Shown in pieces: positions 43,289 to 52,204 of a stretch of 64,000 bases of DNA (position 1 is its first letter; every line of letters starts with the position of its first letter). The notes under the pieces were generated by a model. The model saw only the letters and a list, made by a program, of their open reading frames with translations, was not told where the DNA came from and ran no database searches. Made by a program: the position numbers and the translations under genes. Origin of the DNA: Bdellovibrio bacteriovorus HD100 (GTDB taxonomy: Bacteria > Bdellovibrionota > Bdellovibrionia > Bdellovibrionales > Bdellovibrionaceae); contig NC_005363.1 of assembly GCF_000196175.1 (NCBI RefSeq), positions 1,612,001 through 1,676,000 of the forward strand, given 5' to 3'.

Positions 43289-43675
43289 ATGGGAAAATGG
43301 ATTGCAGCAGTTTTGATTCTTTGTTTTGCCAATATATCAATCGCCAAGGGGCCGAATGACGTCTGCGCCCAGGATCGCGAAACACTGTGCGGAAAAGTCG
43401 AGCGTGGTGAGGGCCGTGTGCTGAAGTGCATGATGGAAAACAAGGACAAGCTGTCAGCCGACTGTAAGGCTAAGTTCGAGAAAATGAAAGATCACGCGAT
43501 GGAGATGAAAGATGCCTGTCACGAGGATCATGAAAAGTTCTGCGCGAATGCCTCTGGAGGCAAGGGTCGCAAAATGAAATGCATGATGGAACATAAAGAT
43601 GAACTGTCTGCAGACTGCAGGGCGCAAATGGAAAACATGAAGGACGCCCGCAAGAAAATGAGAAAGGGTAACTAA
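43289..43675 (+). CDS. Secreted Cys-rich repeat protein (GLG1-type repeats)
   Basis: 128 residues. A signal peptide (to about residue 19) precedes two tandem units of about 51 residues beginning at Cys 26 and Cys 77. Each unit has the pattern C..D...(L/F)C, then GR..KCMM..KD.LSADC, matching the cysteine-rich Golgi-protein-like repeat. Each unit holds four Cys, so disulfides in the periplasm or outside are expected. A strong agaggggg ribosome-binding site precedes the ATG. Function is unknown. Confidence 0.78.
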   Translation: MGKWIAAVLILCFANISIAKGPNDVCAQDRETLCGKVERGEGRVLKCMMENKDKLSADCKAKFEKMKDHAMEMKDACHEDHEKFCANASGGKGRKMKCMMEHKDELSADCRAQMENMKDARKKMRKGN

Positions 43676-43683
43676 AGAACCTT

Positions 43684-44940
43684 ATGCGCGAAAGAAGTCT
43701 TAGACTCAGTCTTTTCGACGCTTTTCTTTGTTCACTGATGATTGGAGCCGGCGAAACTTATTTGCCGGCTTATTCTTTATCCATCGGCATGGGCGAAATC
43801 TTTGCCGGTATTCTTTCAACGCTTCCGATTGTCAGCGGAGCGTTCCTGCAGCTGATCACCCCGCGCGGATTGCAGCGCATTCGGTCTCATAAAAACTGGG
43901 TGGTGGCGTCCGCCACGTTGCAGGCTCTGACCTTCATTCCATTGATTTATTTTTCGGCCACGAAAGCGCCGAATTTCTGGATGCTGTTTTTGATTTTGTC
44001 TTTGTACTGGGGCTCTGGCTTTGCTGCGGGACCGGCGTGGAACTACTGGATGGGCCGTCTGGTGCAAGTCGAAGAGGGCAGCCGCTATTTTGCCAAACGC
44101 GCCCGGGTTTCCCAGTTCGGAATTCTGCTGGGACTGATCGGGGGCGGTGTGGCCCTGCACAACAATGTTGAGATCGGACCTTTTTCGTCGGTCTTTACGA
44201 TGCTCTTTGTGTTTGCTTTTGCCTGCCGTCTGATTTCATCGTTCATTCTTTCATCACAGTATTTTGACCCGGCCTGGAACAAGGAACCAAAACTTGGTTT
44301 CCGCGCCTCTTGGAAAGTCTTTTGGGCGAACAAATCCAAACGCCAGTTTTTCTTTTACCTGGCGCCGTTTCAGGCGGCGGTTTTTGTTTCGTCACCGTTT
44401 GTCACTCCGTACATGCTGGCGCAGGTGAAGATGGACTATGGCGCCTATATGACGGCGATCGGGGTTTTGTTCATCGGAAAAATTCTGACTCTGACCTTGA
44501 TTGACCGGTTCCGCCAGAGTGCTTCCGGTTTCAACCTGCTGGTGTTCGGTGCGGGCGCCATTGTGCCGCTGCCGGCGATGTGGGCGGTTAGCAGTGACAT
44601 GTATTTCATTTTCTTCCTGCAGTTCATCAGTGGCATGGCGTGGGCTTTTGTGGAAGTCGGCTTGTCTTTGATTTTCTTTAAAGACATCAAACACGACGAA
44701 AAAGTGCCGATGCTGACCGTGTACAATCTGTTGAATTCCCTGGCGATCATTCTGGGAACCTATATCGGCGGCAAAGTGCTGTGGGTCTTCGGTGAAAAAG
44801 TATCCAGCTATTATGCTGTTTTTATCTTGGGATCCCTTGTACGTGGCGCGGGGTTCTATCCACTTTATCGCTATGTGCGCAATCATCTGGGCAATTCCGA
44901 ACGCCTTGGTGAAGGTCTTTCGACCGAAAAAGCCTCCTAA
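43684..44940 (+). CDS. MFS transporter
   Basis: 418 residues with about 12 membrane helices in two halves and a cytoplasmic loop near residues 200-215. The N-terminus SLFDAFLCSLMIGAGETYLPAY fits bacterial MFS members of unassigned substrate. A RARVSQFG segment after the fourth helix resembles the MFS motif-A/B region only loosely. It begins eight bases after the Cys-rich gene, so the two may be co-transcribed. The substrate is not predictable. Confidence 0.8.
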   Translation: MRERSLRLSLFDAFLCSLMIGAGETYLPAYSLSIGMGEIFAGILSTLPIVSGAFLQLITPRGLQRIRSHKNWVVASATLQALTFIPLIYFSATKAPNFWMLFLILSLYWGSGFAAGPAWNYWMGRLVQVEEGSRYFAKRARVSQFGILLGLIGGGVALHNNVEIGPFSSVFTMLFVFAFACRLISSFILSSQYFDPAWNKEPKLGFRASWKVFWANKSKRQFFFYLAPFQAAVFVSSPFVTPYMLAQVKMDYGAYMTAIGVLFIGKILTLTLIDRFRQSASGFNLLVFGAGAIVPLPAMWAVSSDMYFIFFLQFISGMAWAFVEVGLSLIFFKDIKHDEKVPMLTVYNLLNSLAIILGTYIGGKVLWVFGEKVSSYYAVFILGSLVRGAGFYPLYRYVRNHLGNSERLGEGLSTEKAS

Positions 44941-45074
44941 TCTTTAAATGCCGCTGAACGTCTTGCCAGACGGGGCGCACTGGTGTTTCCAATATGGAAA
45001 TAGGCGTGTTCCTATTTACAATAGGCAGGCCCGGGGATTCTGTCTATAACAGCTTCAGTAGAAAAGGAGCTTTT

Positions 45075-45641
45075 ATGAAAAATCTGATTCTTTCTGTTTT
45101 TGTTCTGGGCTTTGTTTCAACGGGCTGGGCGGCACCGGCAACAGTTCCCTTTGTGGATCTGAACAAGTATCTGGGCAAGTGGCACGAGGTTGCCAGCATT
45201 CCGATGGTGTTTCAAAAACAGTGTGTTGGAAACACGACCGCCGAGTATTCTGTGGCGGAAGAGGGCATGATCCAGGTTTTGAATTCCTGTGACACCAAGA
45301 GCGGTGATCGCTCCGTCGCCGAAGGCCGGGCGAAAGTTGTTGATAGCGACAGCAACGCCAAGCTGAAGGTGACGTTTGTTAAAATCATCGACTGGGTCTT
45401 TGGCTTCGGTGGAGACTATTGGATCCTTGATCTGGCTCCTGATTATTCTTATGCGGTGGTTGGTGATCCGACGCTTCAGTATGCGTGGATTCTTTCACGT
45501 CAGCCGGCTTTAAGCCGGGAAGCATTCCTGGCGGCCGAACAAAAATTAAAAACTCTGGGCTACGACACGTGCTCCATTCTGACATCGGTTCAGGACGGCG
45601 GCTTAAGTCAGCGCACGCCTCTTTGTGAATTTGTGAAGTAG
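45075..45641 (+). CDS. blc: Bacterial lipocalin (Blc-like), secreted
   Basis: 188 residues. A signal peptide (MKNLILSVFVLGFVSTGWA) precedes the lipocalin signature VDLNKYLGKWHEVASIPMVFQ near residues 25-45 (two adjoining motifs). WVFGFGGDYWILDLAPDYSYAVVG follows, then an SRQPALSREA region typical of Blc. There is no lipobox, so unlike E. coli Blc it appears soluble in the periplasm. It binds small lipids or hydrophobic ligands. ATG 45075 has aaaggag at the right distance. The next gene follows within four bases. Confidence 0.9.
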   Translation: MKNLILSVFVLGFVSTGWAAPATVPFVDLNKYLGKWHEVASIPMVFQKQCVGNTTAEYSVAEEGMIQVLNSCDTKSGDRSVAEGRAKVVDSDSNAKLKVTFVKIIDWVFGFGGDYWILDLAPDYSYAVVGDPTLQYAWILSRQPALSREAFLAAEQKLKTLGYDTCSILTSVQDGGLSQRTPLCEFVK

Positions 45642-45645
45642 GGTG

Positions 45646-46554
45646 ATGGATAAACGTCTTTCGAAAATTTCATTCTTTGATCTGATGCTTTTGGCGGAAC
45701 TGCCGGACCATAAGTCCTTAAGGTCGCTGTCCCGTTCGCTGGGGGTTGAACCGCCGCGTTTGACCAAGGTTCTAAAGTCCGTCGGGCATCAGTTGCAGTT
45801 TGAGATAATCAAGACGTCTTCCCACGGCTATATCATGACGGCCGAAGGCTCTTATGTAAGCCTTCAGGCCAAAGAACTTTTGAAAAAATCCGAGGACTTT
45901 ATCCCCCGAAAGTCCCAGTTTCTGGCGCCGTCGACCACTTACACAGTGGGTGGTCGCGGCTTTATGAATGTGTTTTTTTCCGGAGTAATGATTACAAGTC
46001 TGGAGTCCGCCGGAGTGAAAGCCTTGCTGCGGTTTATGGATTTGTCGCCGGAAGAGTTGCGCCAAACCGCCACGGAAGGGGTTTTGGATGTGGCCCTTCA
46101 TTTGGAAGAAATCAAGTGGCCTCAGACTTGGAGCGCGGCGGAAGTGGGCGCGATGAGTTGGAATCTGTATGTCGGGAAAAACCATCAGTTGAAGGGCACG
46201 GTTTCGAAAGAGGAGCTTTTGAAGTTTCCCTTCGCCCGGTCTGCCTACTGGAATGGACGGGCGATTGCTCAGGCAGCCGACAACTTCCCCATTCCCCGCA
46301 ATGAGCGGATCATGGGGCATGAAATGCAAACGGCCCTGACCGCCATTGAGATTGTTCAGCACTCTAACAACGTGGCGCTGATACCCAATATCATCGCCCG
46401 AAAGTATGAGGAAGCCGGTTTGATTCGAAGTCTGAAGGTGCGCGGGCTGGATTTGGTTGAATCCAAAATTTACCTGTCAGTTCGTTCTGACAAGATCAGC
46501 CAGCGACTTTTTAAACAGTGGCAAACACAGTTAAAAGGTCTGCTGAAAACATAG
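45646..46554 (+). CDS. LysR-type transcriptional regulator
   Basis: About 302 residues. The N-terminal winged HTH is seen as LLAELPDHKSLRSLSRSLGVEPPRLTKVLKSV (two adjoining segments, residues 12-44). The C-terminal part is a periplasmic-binding-like sensor with the usual EIVQHSNNVALIPNIIA near residue 235. ATG 45646 is used; GTG 45643 is in frame. It sits between the lipocalin and the carotenoid operon, oriented the same way as both. Control of crtE onwards is possible but unproven, as LysR genes more often control divergent neighbours. Confidence 0.8.
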   Translation: MDKRLSKISFFDLMLLAELPDHKSLRSLSRSLGVEPPRLTKVLKSVGHQLQFEIIKTSSHGYIMTAEGSYVSLQAKELLKKSEDFIPRKSQFLAPSTTYTVGGRGFMNVFFSGVMITSLESAGVKALLRFMDLSPEELRQTATEGVLDVALHLEEIKWPQTWSAAEVGAMSWNLYVGKNHQLKGTVSKEELLKFPFARSAYWNGRAIAQAADNFPIPRNERIMGHEMQTALTAIEIVQHSNNVALIPNIIARKYEEAGLIRSLKVRGLDLVESKIYLSVRSDKISQRLFKQWQTQLKGLLKT

Positions 46555-46686
46555 AAATGTCATTTGACATGATTTGCACAATAGAGATGCCCCAACAAAG
46601 GGTGCTTTATATTTTAATGACATCATCACGGAGTTACTTTAGTTACTCACTTTGGCCCCGGGGTAATAATTTGAGGAGTTATTCTA

Positions 46687-47676
46687 GTGAATTTGATTCT
46701 TTCTTCAGCTCTTCAAGTGAGCTCTGCATCGAGTGTTGAGCAGTTTTGGAGCACATTTTTGCACGATCCTGCCCGGGAATTCATGTCTCGTCCCAAAAAA
46801 GAGTTTCGGGCCGAGCTGGTTTCACTGGGTTGCAGGCTTTATTCAAAGGGAGCTCCGCTTACTGAAAAACAAAAGTCCGTCATCGCCGAGCTGTCCAGGG
46901 TCCTTGAATGGATCCATGCCGGTTCATTGATCGTTGATGACATTCAGGATGACAGTCTGGAGCGCCGAGGCGGGCCCACCGCCCATCGTTTGTACGGAGT
47001 GGGGCCGGCCCTGAATTTGGGTAACTGGATGTATTTCGAGGCCCTGAAGGGATTGCACGCTCTTCCGGTGGATGATTCTGTCAAATTGAAAATCATCAGC
47101 TGTGCCCACGAGGCCATGCATCAGGCCCACCTGGGCCAGGCGCTGGATCTGGGGGCGAACATGAAAACTCTGTCAGCTGAGCAGATTCAGGAAGTAGTTC
47201 ATAAAAGTCATTCATTGAAAAGCGGCGCTTTGGTGGCGCTGGCCATGCAGGTGGGCGCCCTGATCGGAGATGCGCAGGCGGACCTTCAGCTTTTGCAGGA
47301 GCTGGGAATGCAGCTGGGATCGTCTCTGCAGCGCTTTGATGATCTTGGAAATTTAAAATTTAACTGTACTGACAGCAAGGCGCTGGAAGATCTGAAGCTG
47401 GGCCGTCCTTCCTGGATTTGGATGTTTTTGGCCTCGTGCGGGGACAGCGCTGAAATCCGGGCCTTCAAAGACTGCCTGGAGTTCTTGCCCGAGACTCACG
47501 CGTTGGAAAGTTTCGTGCAAAGTGCGGATTTGAAAAAACGCGCCCACGCAGAAGCCCTCAGGCTTCATCGTGAAATGGAAGAAAGACTGAAAGCGTCTTT
47601 TGCCGGTCTTGAGAACGCCCAGACACTAAACCTACTAAAAAACCTGACAGAGAGAATTGTCCATGCCTATGAATAA
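46687..47676 (+). CDS. crtE: Geranylgeranyl/polyprenyl diphosphate synthase
   Basis: 329 residues, GTG start with gaggag eight bases upstream. The first Asp-rich motif is DDIQDD near residue 83-88, as in short-chain prenyl synthases. The second, normally DDxxD, appears as FDDLGN near residue 218, where the last Asp is replaced. The divergence suggests a modified enzyme but the crt context supports GGPP supply for phytoene. It overlaps the start of crtI. Confidence in the family is high; product chain length is inferred. Confidence 0.85.
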   Translation: MNLILSSALQVSSASSVEQFWSTFLHDPAREFMSRPKKEFRAELVSLGCRLYSKGAPLTEKQKSVIAELSRVLEWIHAGSLIVDDIQDDSLERRGGPTAHRLYGVGPALNLGNWMYFEALKGLHALPVDDSVKLKIISCAHEAMHQAHLGQALDLGANMKTLSAEQIQEVVHKSHSLKSGALVALAMQVGALIGDAQADLQLLQELGMQLGSSLQRFDDLGNLKFNCTDSKALEDLKLGRPSWIWMFLASCGDSAEIRAFKDCLEFLPETHALESFVQSADLKKRAHAEALRLHREMEERLKASFAGLENAQTLNLLKNLTERIVHAYE

Positions 47677-49150
47677 AAAAGTTGCAGTAATTGGAAGTGG
47701 ATTCGGTGGATTGAGTGCCGCCATTCGTCTTCAGGCCGCGGGCTTTGAAGTTCGTATTTTTGAAAAGCGGGATATGCCTGGTGGCCGGGCCTATGTTTAC
47801 CGGGACAAGGGATTCACCTTTGATGCCGGACCGACGGTGATCACCGCTCCGGAATGTCTGGAAGAACTTTTTGCCCTGAAAAACAAAAAGATGTCCGACT
47901 ATGTTGAGATGATTCCTGTTTCGCCATTTTATCGCCTGCTGTGGGATGATGGTTACAAGTTTGATTACAGCAATAATACCGACGAACTTTATGCCCAGAT
48001 TCAGAAAAAATCCCCGGACGATGCCAAGGGGTATGAGAAGTTCTTAAAATATTCTGAAGAGGTCTTTAACGAGGGCTACACCAAACTGGTGGCAACACCT
48101 TTCCTGCATCTTTGGAGCATGGTAAAGGTTTCCCCGCAGCTTCTTCGTCTGGGAGCCTATCGCAGTGTTTATTCAGTGGTTTCAAAGTACGTCAAAGACG
48201 ATCATCTGCGCCAGGCCTTTTCTTTTCATTCCCTGCTGGTCGGGGGGAATCCTTACAGCACGTCGGCTATTTATACCCTGATTCATTTCCTGGAAAGAAA
48301 CTGGGGCGTGTTCTTCCCACGCGGCGGGACCGGAGCTTTGGTGCAGGCGCTGGTGCGCTACTTTACTGAAATGGGTGGTGAGATCCGCTGCCAAAGTGAA
48401 ATCTCCCGGATTCTGACCTCTGACGGTAAAGTCACAGGCATCAGAACTGTTCAAGGGGATGTCTGGGAATGTGATGCCGTGGTCAGCAATGGCGATATCG
48501 TGCACACCTACCGCGATCTGCTGGGGCAAGAACCCCTGGCGGCGAAAAAATCCAAAGAGATGCAGAACAAAGACTTCAGCATGAGTTTGTTCCTGATCTA
48601 TTTTGGCACGAAGAAAAAGTATCCGCATCTGGCCCATCACAATGTTCTGTTCGGCCCCCGCTACAAAGGGCTGCTGGAGGATATTTTCAGCAACGGGACT
48701 TTGCCGGATGATTTTTCACTGTACTTGCATGTGCCCAGTTTGACCGATCCGAATCTGGCGCCGGAAGGGCATGAGTGCTTCTATGTTCTTGCTCCGGTCG
48801 CGCATCTGGGCAAGATGAACATCGACTGGAAAAAAGAAGGTCCGGTCTATGCGGAAAAGATCCTGAAATACATGGAAGAAAAATACATGCCGGGGCTGCG
48901 GGAAAATATCGTGACCCAAAGAATATTCACCCCCGAGGATTTCTCCACAGAGCTGAATTCGTTCCATGGCTCGGCGTTTTCGCTGGAACCAAAACTGACT
49001 CAAAGTGCTTACTTCCGTCAGCACAATAAGGATTCGCAGATTCAAGGACTGTACTTTGTGGGGGCGGGGACACACCCCGGTGCCGGGGTCCCAGGGGTTG
49101 TGAACTCTGGTAAAGCCACAGCCGGTTTGGTTGTTGAGGACCTTGTTTGA
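47663..49150 (+). CDS. crtI: Phytoene desaturase
   Basis: About 495 residues. The FAD-binding motif AVIGSGFGGLSAAIRLQAAG is at the N-terminus, followed by GGRAYVYRDKGFTFDAGPTVI (two adjoining motifs). The bacterial CrtI signature VGAGTHPGAGVPGVVNSGK lies near residues 470-488. It introduces double bones of desaturation stepwise, turning phytoene into lycopene. ATG 47663 is preferred (agagaga upstream), with 47669 and TTG 47657 possible. It overlaps crtE by 14 bp and crtB by one base. Confidence 0.93.
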   Translation: MPMNKKVAVIGSGFGGLSAAIRLQAAGFEVRIFEKRDMPGGRAYVYRDKGFTFDAGPTVITAPECLEELFALKNKKMSDYVEMIPVSPFYRLLWDDGYKFDYSNNTDELYAQIQKKSPDDAKGYEKFLKYSEEVFNEGYTKLVATPFLHLWSMVKVSPQLLRLGAYRSVYSVVSKYVKDDHLRQAFSFHSLLVGGNPYSTSAIYTLIHFLERNWGVFFPRGGTGALVQALVRYFTEMGGEIRCQSEISRILTSDGKVTGIRTVQGDVWECDAVVSNGDIVHTYRDLLGQEPLAAKKSKEMQNKDFSMSLFLIYFGTKKKYPHLAHHNVLFGPRYKGLLEDIFSNGTLPDDFSLYLHVPSLTDPNLAPEGHECFYVLAPVAHLGKMNIDWKKEGPVYAEKILKYMEEKYMPGLRENIVTQRIFTPEDFSTELNSFHGSAFSLEPKLTQSAYFRQHNKDSQIQGLYFVGAGTHPGAGVPGVVNSGKATAGLVVEDLV

Positions 49151-50064
49151 TGACGCTGAACCAGGATCTGGAGCTGCATAAACAGAGCATCCAAAAAGGC
49201 TCAAAAAGTTTTGCCCTGGCTTCTTTGTTTTTTTCAAAGCAACAGAAGCTGGCGGCCTGGAAGCTTTATTCCTGGTGCCGGTACTGTGATGATCAAATCG
49301 ACGGGGCCGCGGTGTCGACAGCCCCTCGAAGACTGCAGGAGCTGATTCAGTTGACCCGGTCTTTGCCGCAGGACCCAGCAGCGATGCCGTTTCAGTTCCG
49401 GGGCCTTAGGGATGTTCTTTCCGCGCATCATATTCCCGCACAGTATCCCCTGGATCTGCTTCGTGGGATGGAAATGGATGTGCAGAATCGTCGCTACCAG
49501 ACTTTGCAGGATCTGGAAGAATACTGCTATTGTGTGGCTGGTGTTGTGGGATTGATGATGTGTCATATTATGGGTGTTCGGTCTGATCAGGCTTTAAGGC
49601 ATGCCATTGCGATGGGGAATGCCATGCAGCTGACAAACATATGCCGGGACATACGTGAGGATGCAAATCTTGGGCGTTGTTATTTACCGCAAGAATGGTT
49701 GAAACAAGCCGGGATGACCGAGACCACGTTGTTTCTGCCTGAACATCGCGGGTCTTTGGTAACGATCCAGGAGCGCCTGCTGCAGAGAGCAGATGAACTT
49801 TATGCGGAAGGCTTCGCCGGGTTGCGGTTTTTGTCACTCCGTTCTTGCTGGGCGGTTTTGATTGCGGCTAAAGTGTATTCATACATTGGTGAGCTGATAC
49901 GCCGGGATTCTGACCGTGGTTTGACCCGGCGGATTCATGTGAGCTTTTGGAAAAAGATAGTGTTGATCGGGTCCACGGCAAAGTACTTTGTGCCACAGGT
50001 GTGGTGGTCTTTGAAGTCGACAGAGGCTGTGCGTCCGCCAGCCAGGATTTGGAGTTTGAAGTGA
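49150..50064 (+). CDS. crtB: Phytoene synthase
   Basis: 304 residues of the squalene/phytoene synthase family. The first Asp-rich motif is RYCDDQIDG near residue 44, and the second is LTNICRDIREDANLGRCYLP near residues 158-177. It joins two GGPP molecules to make phytoene. The ATG at 49150 overlaps the crtI stop (TGATG). The stop overlaps the next gene in GTGA fashion, showing a continuous four-gene operon from crtE. Confidence 0.94.
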   Translation: MTLNQDLELHKQSIQKGSKSFALASLFFSKQQKLAAWKLYSWCRYCDDQIDGAAVSTAPRRLQELIQLTRSLPQDPAAMPFQFRGLRDVLSAHHIPAQYPLDLLRGMEMDVQNRRYQTLQDLEEYCYCVAGVVGLMMCHIMGVRSDQALRHAIAMGNAMQLTNICRDIREDANLGRCYLPQEWLKQAGMTETTLFLPEHRGSLVTIQERLLQRADELYAEGFAGLRFLSLRSCWAVLIAAKVYSYIGELIRRDSDRGLTRRIHVSFWKKIVLIGSTAKYFVPQVWWSLKSTEAVRPPARIWSLK

Positions 50065-50642
50065 GTACCAGTTTTGTTAAAGAGACATGGATATATGCCA
50101 GCCGGGTTCGCGAATTCAGTCTGAAGGACTGGATCGTGTATGTGCTTTGGGTCGGAATGATGTATGGGCTTTTCGCCGTGGTGACTCTGTTTATCGGCGT
50201 GGGGCACGTCAACGGCGTTAATTTCCCTGCATATGTTTACAATATTCCACTGGGGATCTTTATTTTCTCCACGGCTATTGCATTTGATACCATTGGACAT
50301 CGCACGATCTATAAAGAGTTTTTGCAAAAGGCCGAAGCTCTGGTTCATCACATCACGATTTTTGCCGGTATCACCAGCGTTTTGGTTCTGTGTATGGCTT
50401 ATCACTTCCCGGTGTTCTTAAGAATTCCGGCTTTGGTTTTGGTCTCGTTAAGTATTGTTTACTCTTTGATTGATGAAGGTTTGCACTGGTACCGCTATTT
50501 GGCCCAGCACTCGGACCGAGTCGAAATGTGGAGTCATTTTTTTATTTTCGTCGGCCATCTGATCATGATTCTGGCGTGGTGGCAGTGGTACAGCGAAGGC
50601 TATCAGGGAGTTAACGAAACTCTTGCTCTTGGGTTTTTCTAA
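50061..50642 (+). CDS. Unassigned His/Glu-rich membrane protein in the carotenoid operon
   Basis: 193 residues from GTG 50061, which overlaps the crtB stop as GTGA. About five hydrophobic helices. Conserved-looking polar residues lie at helix ends: FDTIGHRTIYKEF, KAEALVHHITIF, SLIDEGLHWYRYL and EMWSHFFIFVGHLI. Repeated Glu and His in these positions could bind a metal, as in membrane diiron oxygenases, but no known motif is met. It is in the exact place of a carotenoid-modifying gene. I do not recognise the family. Its 3' end overlaps the convergent ABC permease gene by 32 bp. Confidence 0.65.
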   Translation: MSTSFVKETWIYASRVREFSLKDWIVYVLWVGMMYGLFAVVTLFIGVGHVNGVNFPAYVYNIPLGIFIFSTAIAFDTIGHRTIYKEFLQKAEALVHHITIFAGITSVLVLCMAYHFPVFLRIPALVLVSLSIVYSLIDEGLHWYRYLAQHSDRVEMWSHFFIFVGHLIMILAWWQWYSEGYQGVNETLALGFF

Positions 50643-51357
50643 ATAGAAACAGCGACGCCGCCAGGAACAGGGCGGCGTATAGCGCCAGTCCCCAGATGTG
50701 CTTCGAGTTCGTGGACTGATCCAGCAAAGAAGCCCAGACCACTTCGCCCAGAAATCGTGTGGGCAGGTATTCCGATATCTTTTGAACAACCTTGGGAAGA
50801 GCCTGGGGTGGCATCCACAGTCCGCCCGCAAAAGACAGCGGCAGATAAACCAGATTTGCCAGGGGAACAATGGATTTGGCGCTGGCCGAATAACCCAGGC
50901 AGGCACCCAAAAGAGCAAACGGAACCGAGCCCAGCATCAGACTGGTAAGGAAGTTCATCCACGGAAGCTCTTGCCAGTTTAGTGGTGTCGTCATCATCGC
51001 CACAATCACCACCGCGGCAATCGACAGCAAAGAAACAAAAAGGGCATTTAGCACCTTTGGTAAAAACGTCAGGATTTTTGGCAAAGGCAGAATGTGCAGA
51101 TAGTGAGACCAGGCGGTACCTTTTTCCTGGGCAATGCCGATGGCAAATTGAAACAGCACCACCCCCAGGACTCCAAAGCAGGCAAAGGATCCCGTCAGCA
51201 TGGCGGCGGCGTCTTCCGTTTGTGCATTCGGCACACCGAAGAACCAGAAAAACATCGCGGGGAAAACCAGGGTTGAAAGCAGGTACATGGGTTGGCGGAT
51301 AAGCTCCAGGAACTGATAGTAAGTGTGCTGCAGTGTCAGCTTAAGGTGCTTTTTCAT
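50611..51357 (-). CDS. ABC-2 type transporter permease
   Basis: 248 residues with six predicted membrane helices. The ABC-2 signature region LPLSFAGGLWMPPQALPKVVQ lies near residues 173-193, before the last helix. The start overlaps the ATPase gene by 17 bp. It forms an exporter with that ATPase. It is placed between carotenoid genes, so export of a lipid, pigment or drug is possible, but nothing in sequence fixes the substrate. Confidence 0.88.
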   Translation of the reverse strand: MKKHLKLTLQHTYYQFLELIRQPMYLLSTLVFPAMFFWFFGVPNAQTEDAAAMLTGSFACFGVLGVVLFQFAIGIAQEKGTAWSHYLHILPLPKILTFLPKVLNALFVSLLSIAAVVIVAMMTTPLNWQELPWMNFLTSLMLGSVPFALLGACLGYSASAKSIVPLANLVYLPLSFAGGLWMPPQALPKVVQKISEYLPTRFLGEVVWASLLDQSTNSKHIWGLALYAALFLAASLFLFRKTQEQEFR

Positions 51358-52204
51358 GATGCTTCTTTCTTAAATGAATAAAAGCCTCTTCGAGAGTGGC
51401 CGAAGAAACCTCCAGATCCTCCAGGAAGTATTCATTGTTGATCAGTTCTTTCAGCAGTGCCTCAGTGTGCTGGGTCAGCACCCGGTGGCTATGTCCCTCG
51501 CTGAAGCAGTCGTCAATAAGTCCGGAAACCGGGGCTTCAGGTGCGCGGAACTTCAGTGTTTTGAATTTTAAACTGCGGGTGATGTCAGCGGTGGGGCCAT
51601 CAAACAGGACAGTTCCATGATCAATGATGACCACTCGGTGGGCCACCTGGGAAACTTCATTCAGATCATGAGTGGACAGCAGGACCGCGCCGCCATCCTG
51701 GGCAAAATTGCGAATTTCCTGCCACAGATGAATGCGTGACTCAACATCAAGACCCGTGGTGGGTTCGTCCAGCACCAGAACCTGCGGGGCTCCAATAAGC
51801 GCGCAAGCCAGCGAGACCCGGCGTTTTTCGCCGCCGCTAAGTCCCCCCATCTGGCGGTGTAAAAAAGGATACAAATAAAAATGCTTTGCCATCTGGTCGA
51901 TGGAGGGCCCGCGGTCATAGTGTGCCTTAACCAGACGAAGAACTTCGATGGTTTTCAAATGGGCCGGGAACGAAATTTCCTGTCCGGCATACCCAATCAG
52001 GGACTTGTCGGGTTTTTGGATGACCCCTTCGTCGGCGCTTCGTAAGCCCAGCAATATCTTCAGGGTCGTGCTTTTGCCCGCGCCATTGGGTCCTAACAGA
52101 GCCACAATTTGCGAAGGCTCCACCGAAAAGCCCACATTGTGCAAGGCGACCTTGGCACCGTAGCTTTTTTTAAGATTGGCGATAGAGATAAGCGGCGATC
52201 TCAC
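51341..52204 (-). CDS. ABC transporter ATP-binding protein
   Basis: 287 residues. Walker A LLGPNGAGKSTTLK near residues 34-47, ABC signature GLSGGEKRRVSLA near 120-132, and Walker B VLVLDEPTTGLD near 141-152, with the H-loop STHDLNEVS. The fold is of the CcmA/DrrA group. The C-terminal 75 residues are an accessory domain. It overlaps the permease by 17 bp and the upstream hydroxylase gene by four bases (ATGA), so the three form one operon. Confidence 0.93.
   Translation of the reverse strand: MRSPLISIANLKKSYGAKVALHNVGFSVEPSQIVALLGPNGAGKSTTLKILLGLRSADEGVIQKPDKSLIGYAGQEISFPAHLKTIEVLRLVKAHYDRGPSIDQMAKHFYLYPFLHRQMGGLSGGEKRRVSLACALIGAPQVLVLDEPTTGLDVESRIHLWQEIRNFAQDGGAVLLSTHDLNEVSQVAHRVVIIDHGTVLFDGPTADITRSLKFKTLKFRAPEAPVSGLIDDCFSEGHSHRVLTQHTEALLKELINNEYFLEDLEVSSATLEEAFIHLRKKHHEKAP

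Noticed and set aside
46564-46592. TTGACA at 46564 as -35 of the crtE promoter
   Set aside because: No acceptable -10 box lies 16-18 bp downstream, so I do not call a promoter there.
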